Shown: positions 44,811 through 53,960, numbered from the stretch's first letter. The stretch is DNA of 64,000 bases from Flavobacterium aquatile LMG 4008 = ATCC 11947 (GCF_000757385.1 NZ_JRHH01000001.1:558001-622000), one strand, 5' to 3'. The notes: generated from the letters alone by a model not told the origin. Numbers and translations are program-made.

Positions 44811-45795
44811 TATTAAAAACATTTAACCAAATCATTAGATGAACAAAAACTTCTATTCGTTTTAGACCTTTATATTGTTTACTAATTATATTTGCACGCC
44901 AAGAATTTTGATACATTAAAGAAATTAATTCTTGCACTTTATTAACTATATGCTTTTTTTTGAATTGTGTTTTTTTTTGATAAAAAAGCAATAGTTCAGG
45001 TGTAATCTTATAAAATAATATTAAAATTAAACAGGTTTTAATTAGATATAAGCTAACAGATTGTGTATTAGTAAATACAGCAATTAGAGAAATGCTTAAC
45101 AAAAAGAATAGTAAAATAAATAACCCTATTTTTTTAGTTGATCCATTAATATTGGCAATAGCCAGCTTTTTATATGGTACTTCATTTAAAGCACTACTAT
45201 ACTTTTTTTTAAAGAGAGTATAGTTTTTTATAAAGCTTAATGCCCAAATTCCAATTAAATATGCCCATATTGCATAAATTGTAAAATAGATAACAATCAA
45301 TATTTTTAAAATAAATTGTGATGCCTGATTGTTTTTAAAAAATGTCGTTATAAAAAATGTTATTCCTTGCCATAACTCATTACCAAAAATTAGATAGGCC
45401 ATTAATGGTTTTTGTATTGCAGATTCTAACATCACTAATAACGAATATAAAAATACTGAAAATGCATTTAATTTAAAAACAGGAAAAATAAAGGATGCCA
45501 AAACTCCCTGAAAAAAAACTGCTACATAAGCTCCTGGTGGCGAATATGGGCTAATTAAAAGTTTTGCTAACAATACAATAGATAGAGATTTAAGAAATTG
45601 TTTTGAATTGTTACTGAAATATGCAATAAGAATATTTGTAATTACAGAAAAACCACCTATTAAAAAACCCGTAAATGGAATGTGTAAAAGATGCATAGCT
45701 CCGCCTAATCCGCCTTCTACAAAAATCCAAAAGGAGGTCAAATTTAGTAGGATTCCATCATTTCCTGTTTTTGTAGTTGTATTTCCTGTAATCAC
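44794..45795 (-). CDS. Integral membrane protein of unknown function
   Basis: A 333-aa protein with about seven to nine hydrophobic segments. The N-terminal part (GGLGGAMHLLHIPFTGFLIGG) has a look reminiscent of vitamin-type transporter S-components, and the last ~60 residues (VQELISLMYQNSWRANIISKQYKGLKR) are basic and amphipathic, as in coupling helices. That resemblance is weak and no family is assigned. It is 5 bp after the PNPOx-like gene and overlaps the NTPase gene. Confidence 0.55.
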   Translation of the reverse strand: MITGNTTTKTGNDGILLNLTSFWIFVEGGLGGAMHLLHIPFTGFLIGGFSVITNILIAYFSNNSKQFLKSLSIVLLAKLLISPYSPPGAYVAVFFQGVLASFIFPVFKLNAFSVFLYSLLVMLESAIQKPLMAYLIFGNELWQGITFFITTFFKNNQASQFILKILIVIYFTIYAIWAYLIGIWALSFIKNYTLFKKKYSSALNEVPYKKLAIANINGSTKKIGLFILLFFLLSISLIAVFTNTQSVSLYLIKTCLILILFYKITPELLLFYQKKTQFKKKHIVNKVQELISLMYQNSWRANIISKQYKGLKRIEVFVHLMIWLNVFNNGEET

Positions 45796-45800
45796 AATAA

Positions 45801-46415
45801 TTATTTTTTGGAAAGAATTTCTTTTAAATCTTTAATTTGATTTTCTAAATCGGTTATATATTTTTTTTGAGGTGCAAATGCTTCTTCAATTTCGGCTGCT
45901 GTGAATCTGGGTATTATATGTTGTGGACAATTCCAATCATAGGCCTTAATATTAAAAACAATCATTCTTTCGGGTCTAAATTTATATTCGTCTGGCTTTA
46001 AAAATTCATACAATTTATCATCATCTTTGAGTTCAATAATTTGAGCTTCGGCATAAATTTTTAACCTTGCTTTACGTGGATATGAAACCATAATTAGAGC
46101 AACTTTAGGATTATTTATTATGTTTCCAACAGAAATATACTGACGATTACCAATAAAATCGACTATTCCAATGTTAGAGTCATTTATAATTTTTATAAAA
46201 CCTTGCGGTCCACCTCTATGTTGTACATAAGGAAAATCGTTTTCACCATGAGTTGCCATATAAAAACTATCTTGTTGAGTAATAAACTCTATTTCATAAT
46301 CGGTTAATCCATCAACATACGACATCTGTTCCATTCTTGCGTAGCTATTTCTACTGCCAATTTTTTCTTGCATTTTTTTAATAGTATTCGTAAATGCTGT
46401 TTCTAAGTAATTCAT
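45801..46415 (-). CDS. PNPOx-like flavin-binding family protein
   Basis: A 204-aa split-barrel protein of the pyridoxamine 5'-phosphate oxidase-like group, with MATHGENDFPYVQHRGGPQG in the first half and IGNRQYISVGNIINNPKVALIM in the barrel. Related proteins bind FMN or F420 and reduce small molecules. There is a C-terminal coiled tail (ITDLENQIKDLKEIL). The substrate is unknown. It lies in the leftward operon between GAPDH and the membrane-protein gene. Confidence 0.8.
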   Translation of the reverse strand: MNYLETAFTNTIKKMQEKIGSRNSYARMEQMSYVDGLTDYEIEFITQQDSFYMATHGENDFPYVQHRGGPQGFIKIINDSNIGIVDFIGNRQYISVGNIINNPKVALIMVSYPRKARLKIYAEAQIIELKDDDKLYEFLKPDEYKFRPERMIVFNIKAYDWNCPQHIIPRFTAAEIEEAFAPQKKYITDLENQIKDLKEILSKK

Positions 46416-46458
46416 AAATAGGTTTTTATGTAAGTTTAATTAAATTCAAAAATAGTAA

Positions 46459-47442
46459 TTACAGTTCTTGAATTTGCCTAATCATTTGGTTTGTAAATCC
46501 CCATTCGTTATCATACCAAGCCATTACTTTTACTAAGTCTCCATCGACTACTCGTGTCATTTCAAGATCTACTGTAGCAGCAAATGGACTTTTAATAATA
46601 TCTGTTGAAACCAATGGTTCATCAGTTACCTCTACAACTTTATTGTAGCGAGTTGTTTTTGCTTCTTCAGTTAATATGGCATTGATTTCTGCTACGGTTG
46701 TTGGTTTCTCAGTTACAAAAGTAATATCTGATATAGATCCAATAGGAACAGGAACTCGTACAGCAATACCATCAAACTTGCCAACAAATTGAGGTAATGC
46801 CTTAGTTACTGCTATAGCGGCACCAGTTGCTGCAGGCGCCGAATTTACTCCGGCAGCTCTACCCATTCTAGGTTCTTTTTTGGAAGGTGCATCAACTAGT
46901 GTTTGCGATGCAGTGTAGGCGTGAGTTGTATTTAATATTGCTTTCTTAATACCAATTCGTCTTCCAAGAATTTCAATTATTGGACCAATATTATTAGTTG
47001 TACAACTTGCACATGAAAATATCGCAACCTTTCCTTCTTCGGTATTGACACCATGAACAATAGTTGGAGTATCTTTTGTAGGTCCAGAAATTACAACAAA
47101 CTTTGCTCCAGCAACCAAATGTTTTTCAGCATCTGTTTTATTTGTAAACAATCCTGTACTTTCTATAACCACTTCAACGCCCAAATTTTTCCATGGAAGT
47201 GCTGATGGATCTTTGATAGAAGTATACTTAATAGAATTTCCTTCAACAAAAATAGAATCTTCTTTATACTTTATTTCTTTTTCGTACTTTCCATAAATAC
47301 TGTCTCTTTTAAGTAGGAAAACGGCATTTTCAATATCCATTAGATCATTAATTCCTACCAATTCCAAACCCGGAGTATCCATGATGATTTTTAATGCTGC
47401 TCTACCAATTCGACCAAATCCATTAATTGCTATTTTTTTCAT
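46459..47442 (-). CDS. gap: Type I glyceraldehyde-3-phosphate dehydrogenase
   Basis: A 327-aa GAPDH with the NAD-binding start INGFGRIGR, catalytic Cys147 in SCASCTTN and the substrate-loop motifs. An extra Cys144 three residues before the catalytic one is not the common pattern (usually Asn-Ala-Ser-Cys). Asp33 after the second strand fits NAD preference. It is unusual to find it inside a hydrolase/redox operon; a second gap gene for glycolysis would be expected elsewhere in the genome. Confidence 0.93.
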   Translation of the reverse strand: MKKIAINGFGRIGRAALKIIMDTPGLELVGINDLMDIENAVFLLKRDSIYGKYEKEIKYKEDSIFVEGNSIKYTSIKDPSALPWKNLGVEVVIESTGLFTNKTDAEKHLVAGAKFVVISGPTKDTPTIVHGVNTEEGKVAIFSCASCTTNNIGPIIEILGRRIGIKKAILNTTHAYTASQTLVDAPSKKEPRMGRAAGVNSAPAATGAAIAVTKALPQFVGKFDGIAVRVPVPIGSISDITFVTEKPTTVAEINAILTEEAKTTRYNKVVEVTDEPLVSTDIIKSPFAATVDLEMTRVVDGDLVKVMAWYDNEWGFTNQMIRQIQEL

Positions 47443-47467
47443 AACTTGATTATTTTGAATGTTTTGA

Positions 47468-48229
47468 TTATAAATTTAAAAAATAAAGAGTCACTATTGC
47501 ACCTATAACACTTAAAATTTTTTTGACAACGGTCAAGTTTATTTTTGGTTCAAATTTTTTTCCGAGATTTCCGCCTATGATGCATCCAGCTATCATAATT
47601 GTAGCGTATGGCCAGTAAATCAATCCACTCCAAACATAAACAAGTATTGCAATTCCATTGTTAACTAATAGTATTAAAATAATTAATGCCTCAAGATTGG
47701 TTTTATTTTTTACGCCATAAAAACTATATAAAGCAAAAATTAACATACCTAAAGCTGCACCAAAATAACCTCCATAAATACCCAATAAAAAAAGAGGAAT
47801 TAATTGCCAGTGTGAGTATTTGAAATTTTTTTTATCTTCAAATAGTGAATTAATGTAAATTAGAATTTGATGATAAAAAGCAAATAAAAACCAAGAAAAG
47901 AGTAATAAATAGGGTGCGATTTTTTTAAAAATTTCTTGAGATAAGGTTGCAAGTAAAAATGCCCCAATAAAACCACCAATTGCAGAAATAAAAACCATAA
48001 ATTGTATGTTTTTTTTTGATATTTCATGATTTCTTTTGTTGATTTCTGATGTTGCAATTTGCTCAGACCAAAGAATCATTGCAGTTGTTGAATTACCTAT
48101 TACTGGCTGGATTCCATTATAAATTAGGCTTGGAAATACAATAAACCACGCGCCACTAATTGTTTTATTTAATACTCCACCAATTATTGCGATAATAAAT
48201 AAAAAAATAAATTCAAGATATGTACTCAT
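47468..48229 (-). CDS. TauE/SafE-family sulfite exporter-like membrane protein
   Basis: A 253-aa protein with about eight helices and the TauE/SafE features AIIGGVLNKTISGAW and GIYGGYFGAALGMLIFALY. The family exports sulfite or sulfonates in other bacteria, or moves other small anions. It lies 7 bp after the DUF1348/hydrolase pair in the operon. Confidence 0.82.
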   Translation of the reverse strand: MSTYLEFIFLFIIAIIGGVLNKTISGAWFIVFPSLIYNGIQPVIGNSTTAMILWSEQIATSEINKRNHEISKKNIQFMVFISAIGGFIGAFLLATLSQEIFKKIAPYLLLFSWFLFAFYHQILIYINSLFEDKKNFKYSHWQLIPLFLLGIYGGYFGAALGMLIFALYSFYGVKNKTNLEALIILILLVNNGIAILVYVWSGLIYWPYATIMIAGCIIGGNLGKKFEPKINLTVVKKILSVIGAIVTLYFLNL

Positions 48230-48236
48230 ACAATAA

Positions 48237-49121
48237 TCAATTAAAGTTTAAGTTCCAGTAGTTTATTATTTCCTCTTGTATTGCATCTCCAAACTCTTCG
48301 AGGGCAAAATGTCCTGTGGGATAAAATACCAGTTTTGAATAAATTAAATCTTTCGCTAGCGATTGTGCTCCTTCTTTGTTAAATACTTCATCATTTTCGC
48401 CCCAAACTATTAAGGTTATTGGTTGGAGTTTTTTTATGAAATTTTGCCAAACTTGATATAATGTGATGTTATTTTTATAATCCTTCTTTAATTCTATTTG
48501 AATTTGTAGAACGCCATCTCTGTTTATTAATAGTTGGTCTAATGAGTAGGTTTCGAATGCTATTTTAGAAACATTTTGAACACCATTTAAATATTCCCAT
48601 TTTATATAATCTAACTCGAAATATTTCTTTAATTTAAGATTACTTTCAATTGTATCATGCATAAGTAATTTACCAATATCTTTTAACACATTTCCAACTC
48701 CTTCGTTGTAAATAGTTCCGTTTTGAAAAATGAGCATCTCAATTATTTCTGGACGCTTTGTGAAAAGACGCATTAAAATTGGTGCACCATAATCAAATAG
48801 ATAAAAACTAGCTTTATTGATATTCAATTTTCGGAGGAATTTTGAAATCAAATCAGAATAATTTTCAAAACTATATTTAAATGCAGCAGGGCTCGGAATA
48901 TCACTAAATCCAAATCCAGGTAAATCTGGAGCAATAACATGAAAATGTTGAGATAAGTTTGGAATTACATTTCTAAACATGTGTGATGAAGCCGGAAAAC
49001 CATGTAGTAAAAATAGCACTGGATTGCCAATTTGTCCAGCTTCACGGTAAGCGATTTTTACATCATCAATTAAAACATATTGATAACTTACTTTATTTAG
49101 TTTTTCATTACTTGAGTTCAT
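48237..49121 (-). CDS. Alpha/beta hydrolase (Asp nucleophile, dehalogenase-like)
   Basis: A 294-aa alpha/beta hydrolase. It has [12 protein letters not shown], the nucleophile elbow FDYGAP with Asp110 in place of Ser, an acid strand WGENDEVF and a C-terminal His ([12 protein letters not shown]). The Asp nucleophile is typical of haloalkane dehalogenases and epoxide hydrolases. Its start codon overlaps the DUF1348 gene stop by 4 bases. It is one of three related proteins within 6 kb. The substrate is unknown. Confidence 0.85.
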   Translation of the reverse strand: MNSSNEKLNKVSYQYVLIDDVKIAYREAGQIGNPVLFLLHGFPASSHMFRNVIPNLSQHFHVIAPDLPGFGFSDIPSPAAFKYSFENYSDLISKFLRKLNINKASFYLFDYGAPILMRLFTKRPEIIEMLIFQNGTIYNEGVGNVLKDIGKLLMHDTIESNLKLKKYFELDYIKWEYLNGVQNVSKIAFETYSLDQLLINRDGVLQIQIELKKDYKNNITLYQVWQNFIKKLQPITLIVWGENDEVFNKEGAQSLAKDLIYSKLVFYPTGHFALEEFGDAIQEEIINYWNLNFN

Positions 49122-49537
49122 AAATCTTTGAATTTCCTATCTTTTTCTTGAATTTCCAAATCATTAATACTAGCAAATCGCCTTTTCATTAATCCGTTTT
49201 CATTGAACTCCCAATTTTCATTACCATATGCTCTAAACCATTTTCCTTGTTCATTTTGGTACTCATATTCAAATCGAACTGCTATTCTATTTTCTGTATG
49301 AGCCCAATATTCTTTCTTTAGTTTATAGTTTCTTTCTTTTTTCCATTTTCTTGTTAAAAAAGTAACAATTTCCTCACGACCATTAATGAATTCTGATCGA
49401 TTACGCCATTCACTGTCGATAGTGTATGCCTTAGAAACTCTTTCTGGATCTTGACTGTTCCAAGCATCTTCTGCTAATTGTATTTTTTCTAATGCTGTTT
49501 CTAAAGTAAAAGGAGGTATAGGATATTTTTTTTCCAT
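49118..49537 (-). CDS. DUF1348 (NTF2-like) protein
   Basis: A 139-aa NTF2-like fold protein of the DUF1348 group ([56 protein letters not shown]). The family is often found next to oxidoreductases and hydrolases and has no fixed function. It overlaps the following hydrolase gene by four bases. Confidence 0.85.
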   Translation of the reverse strand: MEKKYPIPPFTLETALEKIQLAEDAWNSQDPERVSKAYTIDSEWRNRSEFINGREEIVTFLTRKWKKERNYKLKKEYWAHTENRIAVRFEYEYQNEQGKWFRAYGNENWEFNENGLMKRRFASINDLEIQEKDRKFKDL

Positions 49538-49676
49538 GATTAATAATTTCTAATATTTTTGAATTTTATATCACATTACAACCAAATTTATTGCTATTAT
49601 AATATAATCTTTAACTCAATGAAGAAATAGTGCAGTGTGATTTGAAAGTTAAGATTTATAAATAATAATATTAAAA

Positions 49677-50069
49677 TCACTGACGAGCAACAATCTTTAT
49701 TTCTATTAATTGCCCAGGAAGAGCCAATCCAGTTACAACTACAATTGTACTAGCAATTCTCATTGGATCGGGATAGAATTTATACCCCAATTTTTTTCTA
49801 CACTCAAAGGCAGATGCCATATCAATGACATAAATTACTTCTTCTACAATATCGTCTGGATTCATATTAAAGCCTTTTAACAGTTTTCCAATATTAGCAT
49901 AGGTTTGTCGCATTTGATTTTCCATTCCTTCAAGTAATGAACCTTTGTCGTCATGACCTAATTGACCAGATATCCATACAAAATCTTTGTGTTGTACTGC
50001 TTGAGCATAACCATATTCTTTTTCCCAAGGCATATTTAGTGCCTGATATTTTTTAGTATCGTTTAACAT
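49677..50069 (-). CDS. RidA-family protein
   Basis: A 130-aa protein of the RidA/YjgF trimer family with the signature DPMRIASTIVVVTGLALPG, where Arg is the conserved carboxylate-binding residue. RidA enzymes deaminate reactive enamine or imine intermediates. The gene lies 60 bp after the Asp-nucleophile hydrolase in the leftward run. Confidence 0.87.
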   Translation of the reverse strand: MLNDTKKYQALNMPWEKEYGYAQAVQHKDFVWISGQLGHDDKGSLLEGMENQMRQTYANIGKLLKGFNMNPDDIVEEVIYVIDMASAFECRKKLGYKFYPDPMRIASTIVVVTGLALPGQLIEIKIVARQ

Positions 50070-50129
50070 AATTTTAAATTTTTAGTTTTGTAAAATCATT
50101 ATAATATTTTGTCATTGAAAAGATTTGAT

Positions 50130-50996
50130 TTATTTTACAACTTTTCTTTTAAGAAAATTTCCAATCAATACACCAATTTCTACTCCAAAACTTTCAAGAG
50201 CAAAATGTCCTGTATCAAAAAGATGAAATTCTATGTTTTTTAAATCTTTTTTAAAAGCTTCAGCACCAACTCCTGGAAATATATAATCATTTTTTCCATA
50301 TACTATAAGCGTTTCGGGCTGATATTTTCTAAAATACTCTTGCCATTGTGGATATAATTTTACGTTAGTTTGATAGTCATAAAACATTTGAAGTTGGATA
50401 GCTCCGTTTTCTGGCCGTTCTAGATGTCTTAAATCAAGTTCCCAATTATCGGGTGAAATCAAGTTTGTATCAGGAACACTATGTGTATACTGCCATTTTA
50501 ATCCATCAGGACTATGAAATCCTTTTAAAGTTTCTTCAGCCTCTTTATTGTTTCTATCGTTCCAGTACACTTTAATTGGATCCCAAAAAGTTTCTAATCC
50601 TTCTTCATATGCACAACCATTTTGGATAATTAAAGTGTCAATTTTTTCTGGACTTGCACTAGCAATTCTAAAACCAATAGGTGCGCCATAATCCATTAAA
50701 TACAAGCTATATTTTTGAATATCTAACTCTTTAAGTAGCGAAGTCATTAATGCCGCCATATTTTCAAATGTATAGCTAAATTCTGCCATCGGTGGTTGCT
50801 CACTTCTGCCATATCCAGGATAATCGGGAGCAATTAAATGATAGTTATCTGACAAGTCATTTATCAAATTTCTAAACATGTGTGATGAGGTTGGATAGCC
50901 ATGTAATAATAATAAAGTAGGTTTATTTCTGTCACCTGCTTCTCTGTAAAAAATTTCTACTCCATTGATTTTCTTTGTGTGATAATTTGTTTTCAT
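50130..50996 (-). CDS. Alpha/beta hydrolase (Asp nucleophile, dehalogenase-like)
   Basis: A 288-aa paralogue with HGYPTSSHMFRN, nucleophile elbow LMDYGAPIGF with Asp102, acid strand YGKNDYIF and His in FDTGHFALESFG. It is the first gene of the leftward run. The AraC-type element at 51065-51099 and a -7 element (CATCTTTG) lie just upstream. Its similarity to 48237-49121 and 52898-53761 points to a recent three-copy family. The substrate is unknown. Confidence 0.87.
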   Translation of the reverse strand: MKTNYHTKKINGVEIFYREAGDRNKPTLLLLHGYPTSSHMFRNLINDLSDNYHLIAPDYPGYGRSEQPPMAEFSYTFENMAALMTSLLKELDIQKYSLYLMDYGAPIGFRIASASPEKIDTLIIQNGCAYEEGLETFWDPIKVYWNDRNNKEAEETLKGFHSPDGLKWQYTHSVPDTNLISPDNWELDLRHLERPENGAIQLQMFYDYQTNVKLYPQWQEYFRKYQPETLIVYGKNDYIFPGVGAEAFKKDLKNIEFHLFDTGHFALESFGVEIGVLIGNFLKRKVVK

Positions 50997-51031
50997 GATT
51001 ATTTTTTTAATTAATTATTAAATTGATATTA

Positions 51032-51039
51032 CAAAGATG
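51032..51039 (-). promoter_or_regulatory. -7-like element of the hydrolase operon (CATCTTTG)
   Basis: One base from TAnnTTTG (first T is C), 35 bp before the start codon. No -33 TTG is present, as expected for an activator-dependent promoter. Confidence 0.5.
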
Positions 51040-51064
51040 CTTAGCTTTATACCTAATCTAGTAA

Positions 51065-51099
51065 ACATATTTTCCCGATAGGTTGACTATTTTTCCTTA
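51065..51099 (-). promoter_or_regulatory. Candidate AraC binding site, copy 1
   Basis: This 35-bp stretch matches 53961-53995 at 27 of 35 positions, ungapped. It holds two TTTTCC-type repeats (starting at 51070 and 51091) 21 bp apart in direct orientation, as is typical for AraC dimers. It ends 25 bp from the -7 element, the same as copy 2. Confidence 0.7.
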
Positions 51100-51167
51100 G
51101 TAATAGTTTGTATTATAGAAATGTAATTTTGGTATAACTAATTGATTGTCATATTATTAATAGTATT

Positions 51168-52031
51168 TTAATTGACTTTTAGACTACTGACAACAGCATT
51201 AGATGTATATCTAACTCTCTCACGATATTGAATTGGAGACAATCCTTCTTTATTTTTAAAAAATCTACTAAAAGTTTGGATGTCTTCATATCCTAATTCG
51301 TAGGCAATTTCTTTTATTGATTTGGTAGTATCATAAATTTGTTTACGAGCGTGAACCATTATTCGTTCATGAATTATGTCAGTAGGAGTTTTGTTAGACA
51401 ATGATGAAAATATATTTGACAAAGTTTTAGGCGATTTATTCAACATTGAAGCATAAAAAGCTACATTGTGGTGTTTAGAAAAATAATTTTCAACTAGAAA
51501 ACTAAATTCTTTAATAATGTTTGATTTTCTATTTTCAGATGTTACTCTATTTTCTTTTTTTAATTTTCTGGTGCAAAGTATAATGATACGTTTTAATATC
51601 GATTGCAACATTGCATGTTGAAGGCTATCTTTAGATTTCATCTCTTCGCAGAAGGTATCCCATGAATTTTCAAAAGTGATTAACTCATCTATATTAATCG
51701 ATATTATTGGCAGACTTAATGCATTAAAAAAAATAGCTCCCTTTAGTTCATTTTCTACTTCATCAGCAATTTGACTAAAGAATGGAAGGTTAAATTTTAT
51801 TAATCGAGCAGATTCAAAATTTAAATTTTCAACATCATGGTGTTTAGTTAATATAATAATATCATTTTTTAATAACTGATAACTAACTTGGTTAACAAAA
51901 ATCTTCATTGTACATCCTCTATTCCAAACAAAAGTTACATCAGTAGTTTTAAGTTCAAAAAAATTGTTATTATTTTTACTAGTAATCTCTAACAGACTTA
52001 AAAACTCAAAAGTATTTTTATTGTAAATCAT
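51168..52031 (-). CDS. AraC-family transcriptional regulator
   Basis: A ~287-aa regulator with a variable N-terminal effector region (about 1-180) and an AraC double HTH at the C-terminus (FYASMLNKSPKTLSNIFSSLSN; IAYELGYEDIQTFSRFFKNKEGLSPIQYRERV). Start ATG 52031 is preferred over 52061. It sits between two hydrolase genes whose promoters share a direct-repeat site, so it is the most likely activator of both. The effector is unknown. Confidence 0.88.
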   Translation of the reverse strand: MIYNKNTFEFLSLLEITSKNNNNFFELKTTDVTFVWNRGCTMKIFVNQVSYQLLKNDIIILTKHHDVENLNFESARLIKFNLPFFSQIADEVENELKGAIFFNALSLPIISINIDELITFENSWDTFCEEMKSKDSLQHAMLQSILKRIIILCTRKLKKENRVTSENRKSNIIKEFSFLVENYFSKHHNVAFYASMLNKSPKTLSNIFSSLSNKTPTDIIHERIMVHARKQIYDTTKSIKEIAYELGYEDIQTFSRFFKNKEGLSPIQYRERVRYTSNAVVSSLKVN

Positions 52032-52061
52032 AATGATTTGTTTTAATGTTTTTGTTATCAC

Positions 52062-52439
52062 CTAGAATTGAGGTAAAAATGGCACTGTTTTTTAGGATCA
52101 TAATGAATCTTGGAAGTGTTAATAATTGAAGTCCAAAACATATGCCAAAACATAAGCTGTTGAAAAACAATAATTTATGTCGATTAGTAAAATCGATTTG
52201 TAGCGAAATATCAATATTAAATAAATCGTTCTCGATATATCGTGACAATAAACTCAATGAACAATGAAAACAACATTTCAAATCTATTAAAAAGCAATAT
52301 TGATGATTATTGTAAAAAAAATAAGGACAGTGTGATATTGCTATTTGAATTATTTTGGAAATAAAATAGCAGTTGGTATTTGATAAATATTTTTTTATAG
52401 ATTGATGATTTTGAGTCAAATTATCAATTTACTGAAAAA
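52062..52439. other. Upstream region of AraC gene with TATATCG-type sites
   Basis: A ~380-bp region without a convincing gene. GATATATCGTGACA (52234-52247) and an inverted relative, TAGCGAAATATC (52201-52212), resemble the two sites at 35544-35588. The 18-bp string 52225-52242 matches 35565-35582 with one mismatch. A 133-codon open frame on the minus strand covers most of the region but looks spurious. Confidence 0.45.
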
Positions 52440-52784
52440 TCATTTTTTATAAAGTTCAATTTTTCTTCCATCAGGATCAGAAACTACAGTTAAAAAACCA
52501 AAATTTGTTAGTTCAGGTTTTGAAATTGTAATGTTATTATCTTCTAAAAGTTTTAAAGTTTCTTCAAAGTTTTCAATTGCAAAACCTAATCTTAAATTTT
52601 GGACTGTTTCTAACTGATTTTTTGATAAAGGGTAAATTTCAAAAGCCAAACTTCCAATGGTTGCTGAATAATGAAATGGAGAATTATTGTGTTTATGAAA
52701 CTGAAATTTTAGACCTAGTAAACTGTAAAAGTCAACGAGTCTTCTTTGGTTATTTGTTCTAATAACAATTAGTCTAATTTCCAT
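52440..52784 (-). CDS. VOC-family protein (glyoxalase/bleomycin-resistance fold)
   Basis: A 114-aa single VOC module (IRTNNQRRLVDFYSLLGLKF; AFEIYPLSKNQ; VSDPDGRKIELYKK at the end). It resembles glyoxalase/bleomycin-resistance and small-molecule-binding VOC proteins. Metal ligands are not certain from sequence. It lies between the AraC gene and the third hydrolase gene. Confidence 0.8.
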   Translation of the reverse strand: MEIRLIVIRTNNQRRLVDFYSLLGLKFQFHKHNNSPFHYSATIGSLAFEIYPLSKNQLETVQNLRLGFAIENFEETLKLLEDNNITISKPELTNFGFLTVVSDPDGRKIELYKK

Positions 52785-52835
52785 TTTAAATACTATTACT
52801 ATTGAAATTAATGATTTTAAAGCATTTCACTTTAA

Positions 52836-52871
52836 ATTAAAAAGTTCACTTTATTGTAACATAAAGTGAAC
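52836..52871 (-). terminator. Rho-independent terminator
   Basis: GTTCACTTTAT (52844-52854) and ATAAAGTGAAC (52861-52871) form a perfect 11-bp stem, followed on the minus strand by a T run. It ends the transcript of the third hydrolase gene. Confidence 0.85.
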
Positions 52872-52897
52872 ATAAAATAGTATCTGAATTAATAATT

Positions 52898-53761
52898 TTA
52901 TTTTTTATTTTTCAAGATAAAGTTATCTATTAGTTTTGCTACATCTAAATGGTGTTCTTCTAAAATAAAGTGTCCACCATTAAAGAAATGAATTTCTGCT
53001 GAAGGTAAATCTTTTTTATAGGCATTTCCGCCTGCCTCAATAAACATTTCATCATTTTTTCCCCAAACTACAAGTGCATGTGGTTTATGTTTTCTAAAAT
53101 AGTGTTGCCATTCTTCATACTTACTAATATTACTACCATAGTCTCTAAAAAGTGCTAATTGTATTTCATTATTTCCAGATCGATTGAGGTAATATTGATC
53201 CATTGAATAGCTGTCCGGGCTTATTTTTTTTGGATTATCGGCTCCATTTAGATATTGCCATTTTGTAGCATCCATCGATAAAAAGAAGCGTGCAGATTGT
53301 TCATTAGCCTCAGGATTTTCAATATAAGCAACTAATGGTTGCGCAGCAGTTCCAAATCCTTCTACATAGGAGTTGGCATTTTGAATAATCAATGATTGTA
53401 TAAGTTCTGGACGACGACTAGCAATTCTAAATCCTACTGGACCGCCATAATCTTGAACATAAAGATTGATATCTTTAAGATCTAAAAGGTCTATAAAGCG
53501 CTCTATAATTAAAGAAATGTTGTCAAATGTATAATTGAGTTCATCTGTATTTGGTGAGTCACTTTGACCAAAACCTGGATAATCTGGCGCAATAATATAG
53601 TATTTATCTGAAAGGTCATTTATTAAATCACGAAACATATGTGAAGAAGAAGGAAAACCATGTAATAAAAGTAAAGTAGGAAGATTTTCTGTGCCAACTT
53701 CACGGTAAAAAATAGATAGAGAATCAATTTCAATTTTTTTGTATAAAATTTGATTTTTCAT
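52898..53761 (-). CDS. Alpha/beta hydrolase (Asp nucleophile, dehalogenase-like)
   Basis: A 287-aa paralogue with HGFPSSSHMFRD, elbow VQDYGGPVGF with Asp104, acid strand WGKNDEMF and His in FNGGHFILEEHH. Its elbow (QDYGGP) is closest of the three to haloalkane dehalogenases (QDWGGP). It is monocistronic and has an AraC-type element upstream at 53961-53995. The substrate is unknown; the active-site Asp suggests ester, epoxide or C-halogen cleavage. Confidence 0.87.
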   Translation of the reverse strand: MKNQILYKKIEIDSLSIFYREVGTENLPTLLLLHGFPSSSHMFRDLINDLSDKYYIIAPDYPGFGQSDSPNTDELNYTFDNISLIIERFIDLLDLKDINLYVQDYGGPVGFRIASRRPELIQSLIIQNANSYVEGFGTAAQPLVAYIENPEANEQSARFFLSMDATKWQYLNGADNPKKISPDSYSMDQYYLNRSGNNEIQLALFRDYGSNISKYEEWQHYFRKHKPHALVVWGKNDEMFIEAGGNAYKKDLPSAEIHFFNGGHFILEEHHLDVAKLIDNFILKNKK

Positions 53762-53927
53762 GATTTTTATATTATTTTGATAATTAAAACTTTAACTACT
53801 GATAATTGATTAATTTACTAGTCTTAATATTGTATTTAGGAATTAAAGTTTGATAAAGTCAATATTTTCATGCAGATATATTCCTTTTAAATTTTTCTAG
53901 ATTGGAAATTTTGCATGAAAGTGACAA

Positions 53928-53935
53928 CAAATTTA
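53928..53935 (-). promoter_or_regulatory. -7 element of third hydrolase gene (TAAATTTG)
   Basis: It matches TAnnTTTG on the minus strand, 25 bp below the AraC-type element. Confidence 0.55.
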
Positions 53936-53960
53936 ACCAAACTCGTAGGTATTGAACATG

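Noticed and set aside
52018..52419. 133-codon open frame on the minus strand
   Set aside because: It lies upstream of the AraC gene and covers the shared TATATCG sites; composition (many Cys, Phe, Asn) and lack of recognisable motif suggest chance in AT-rich DNA.
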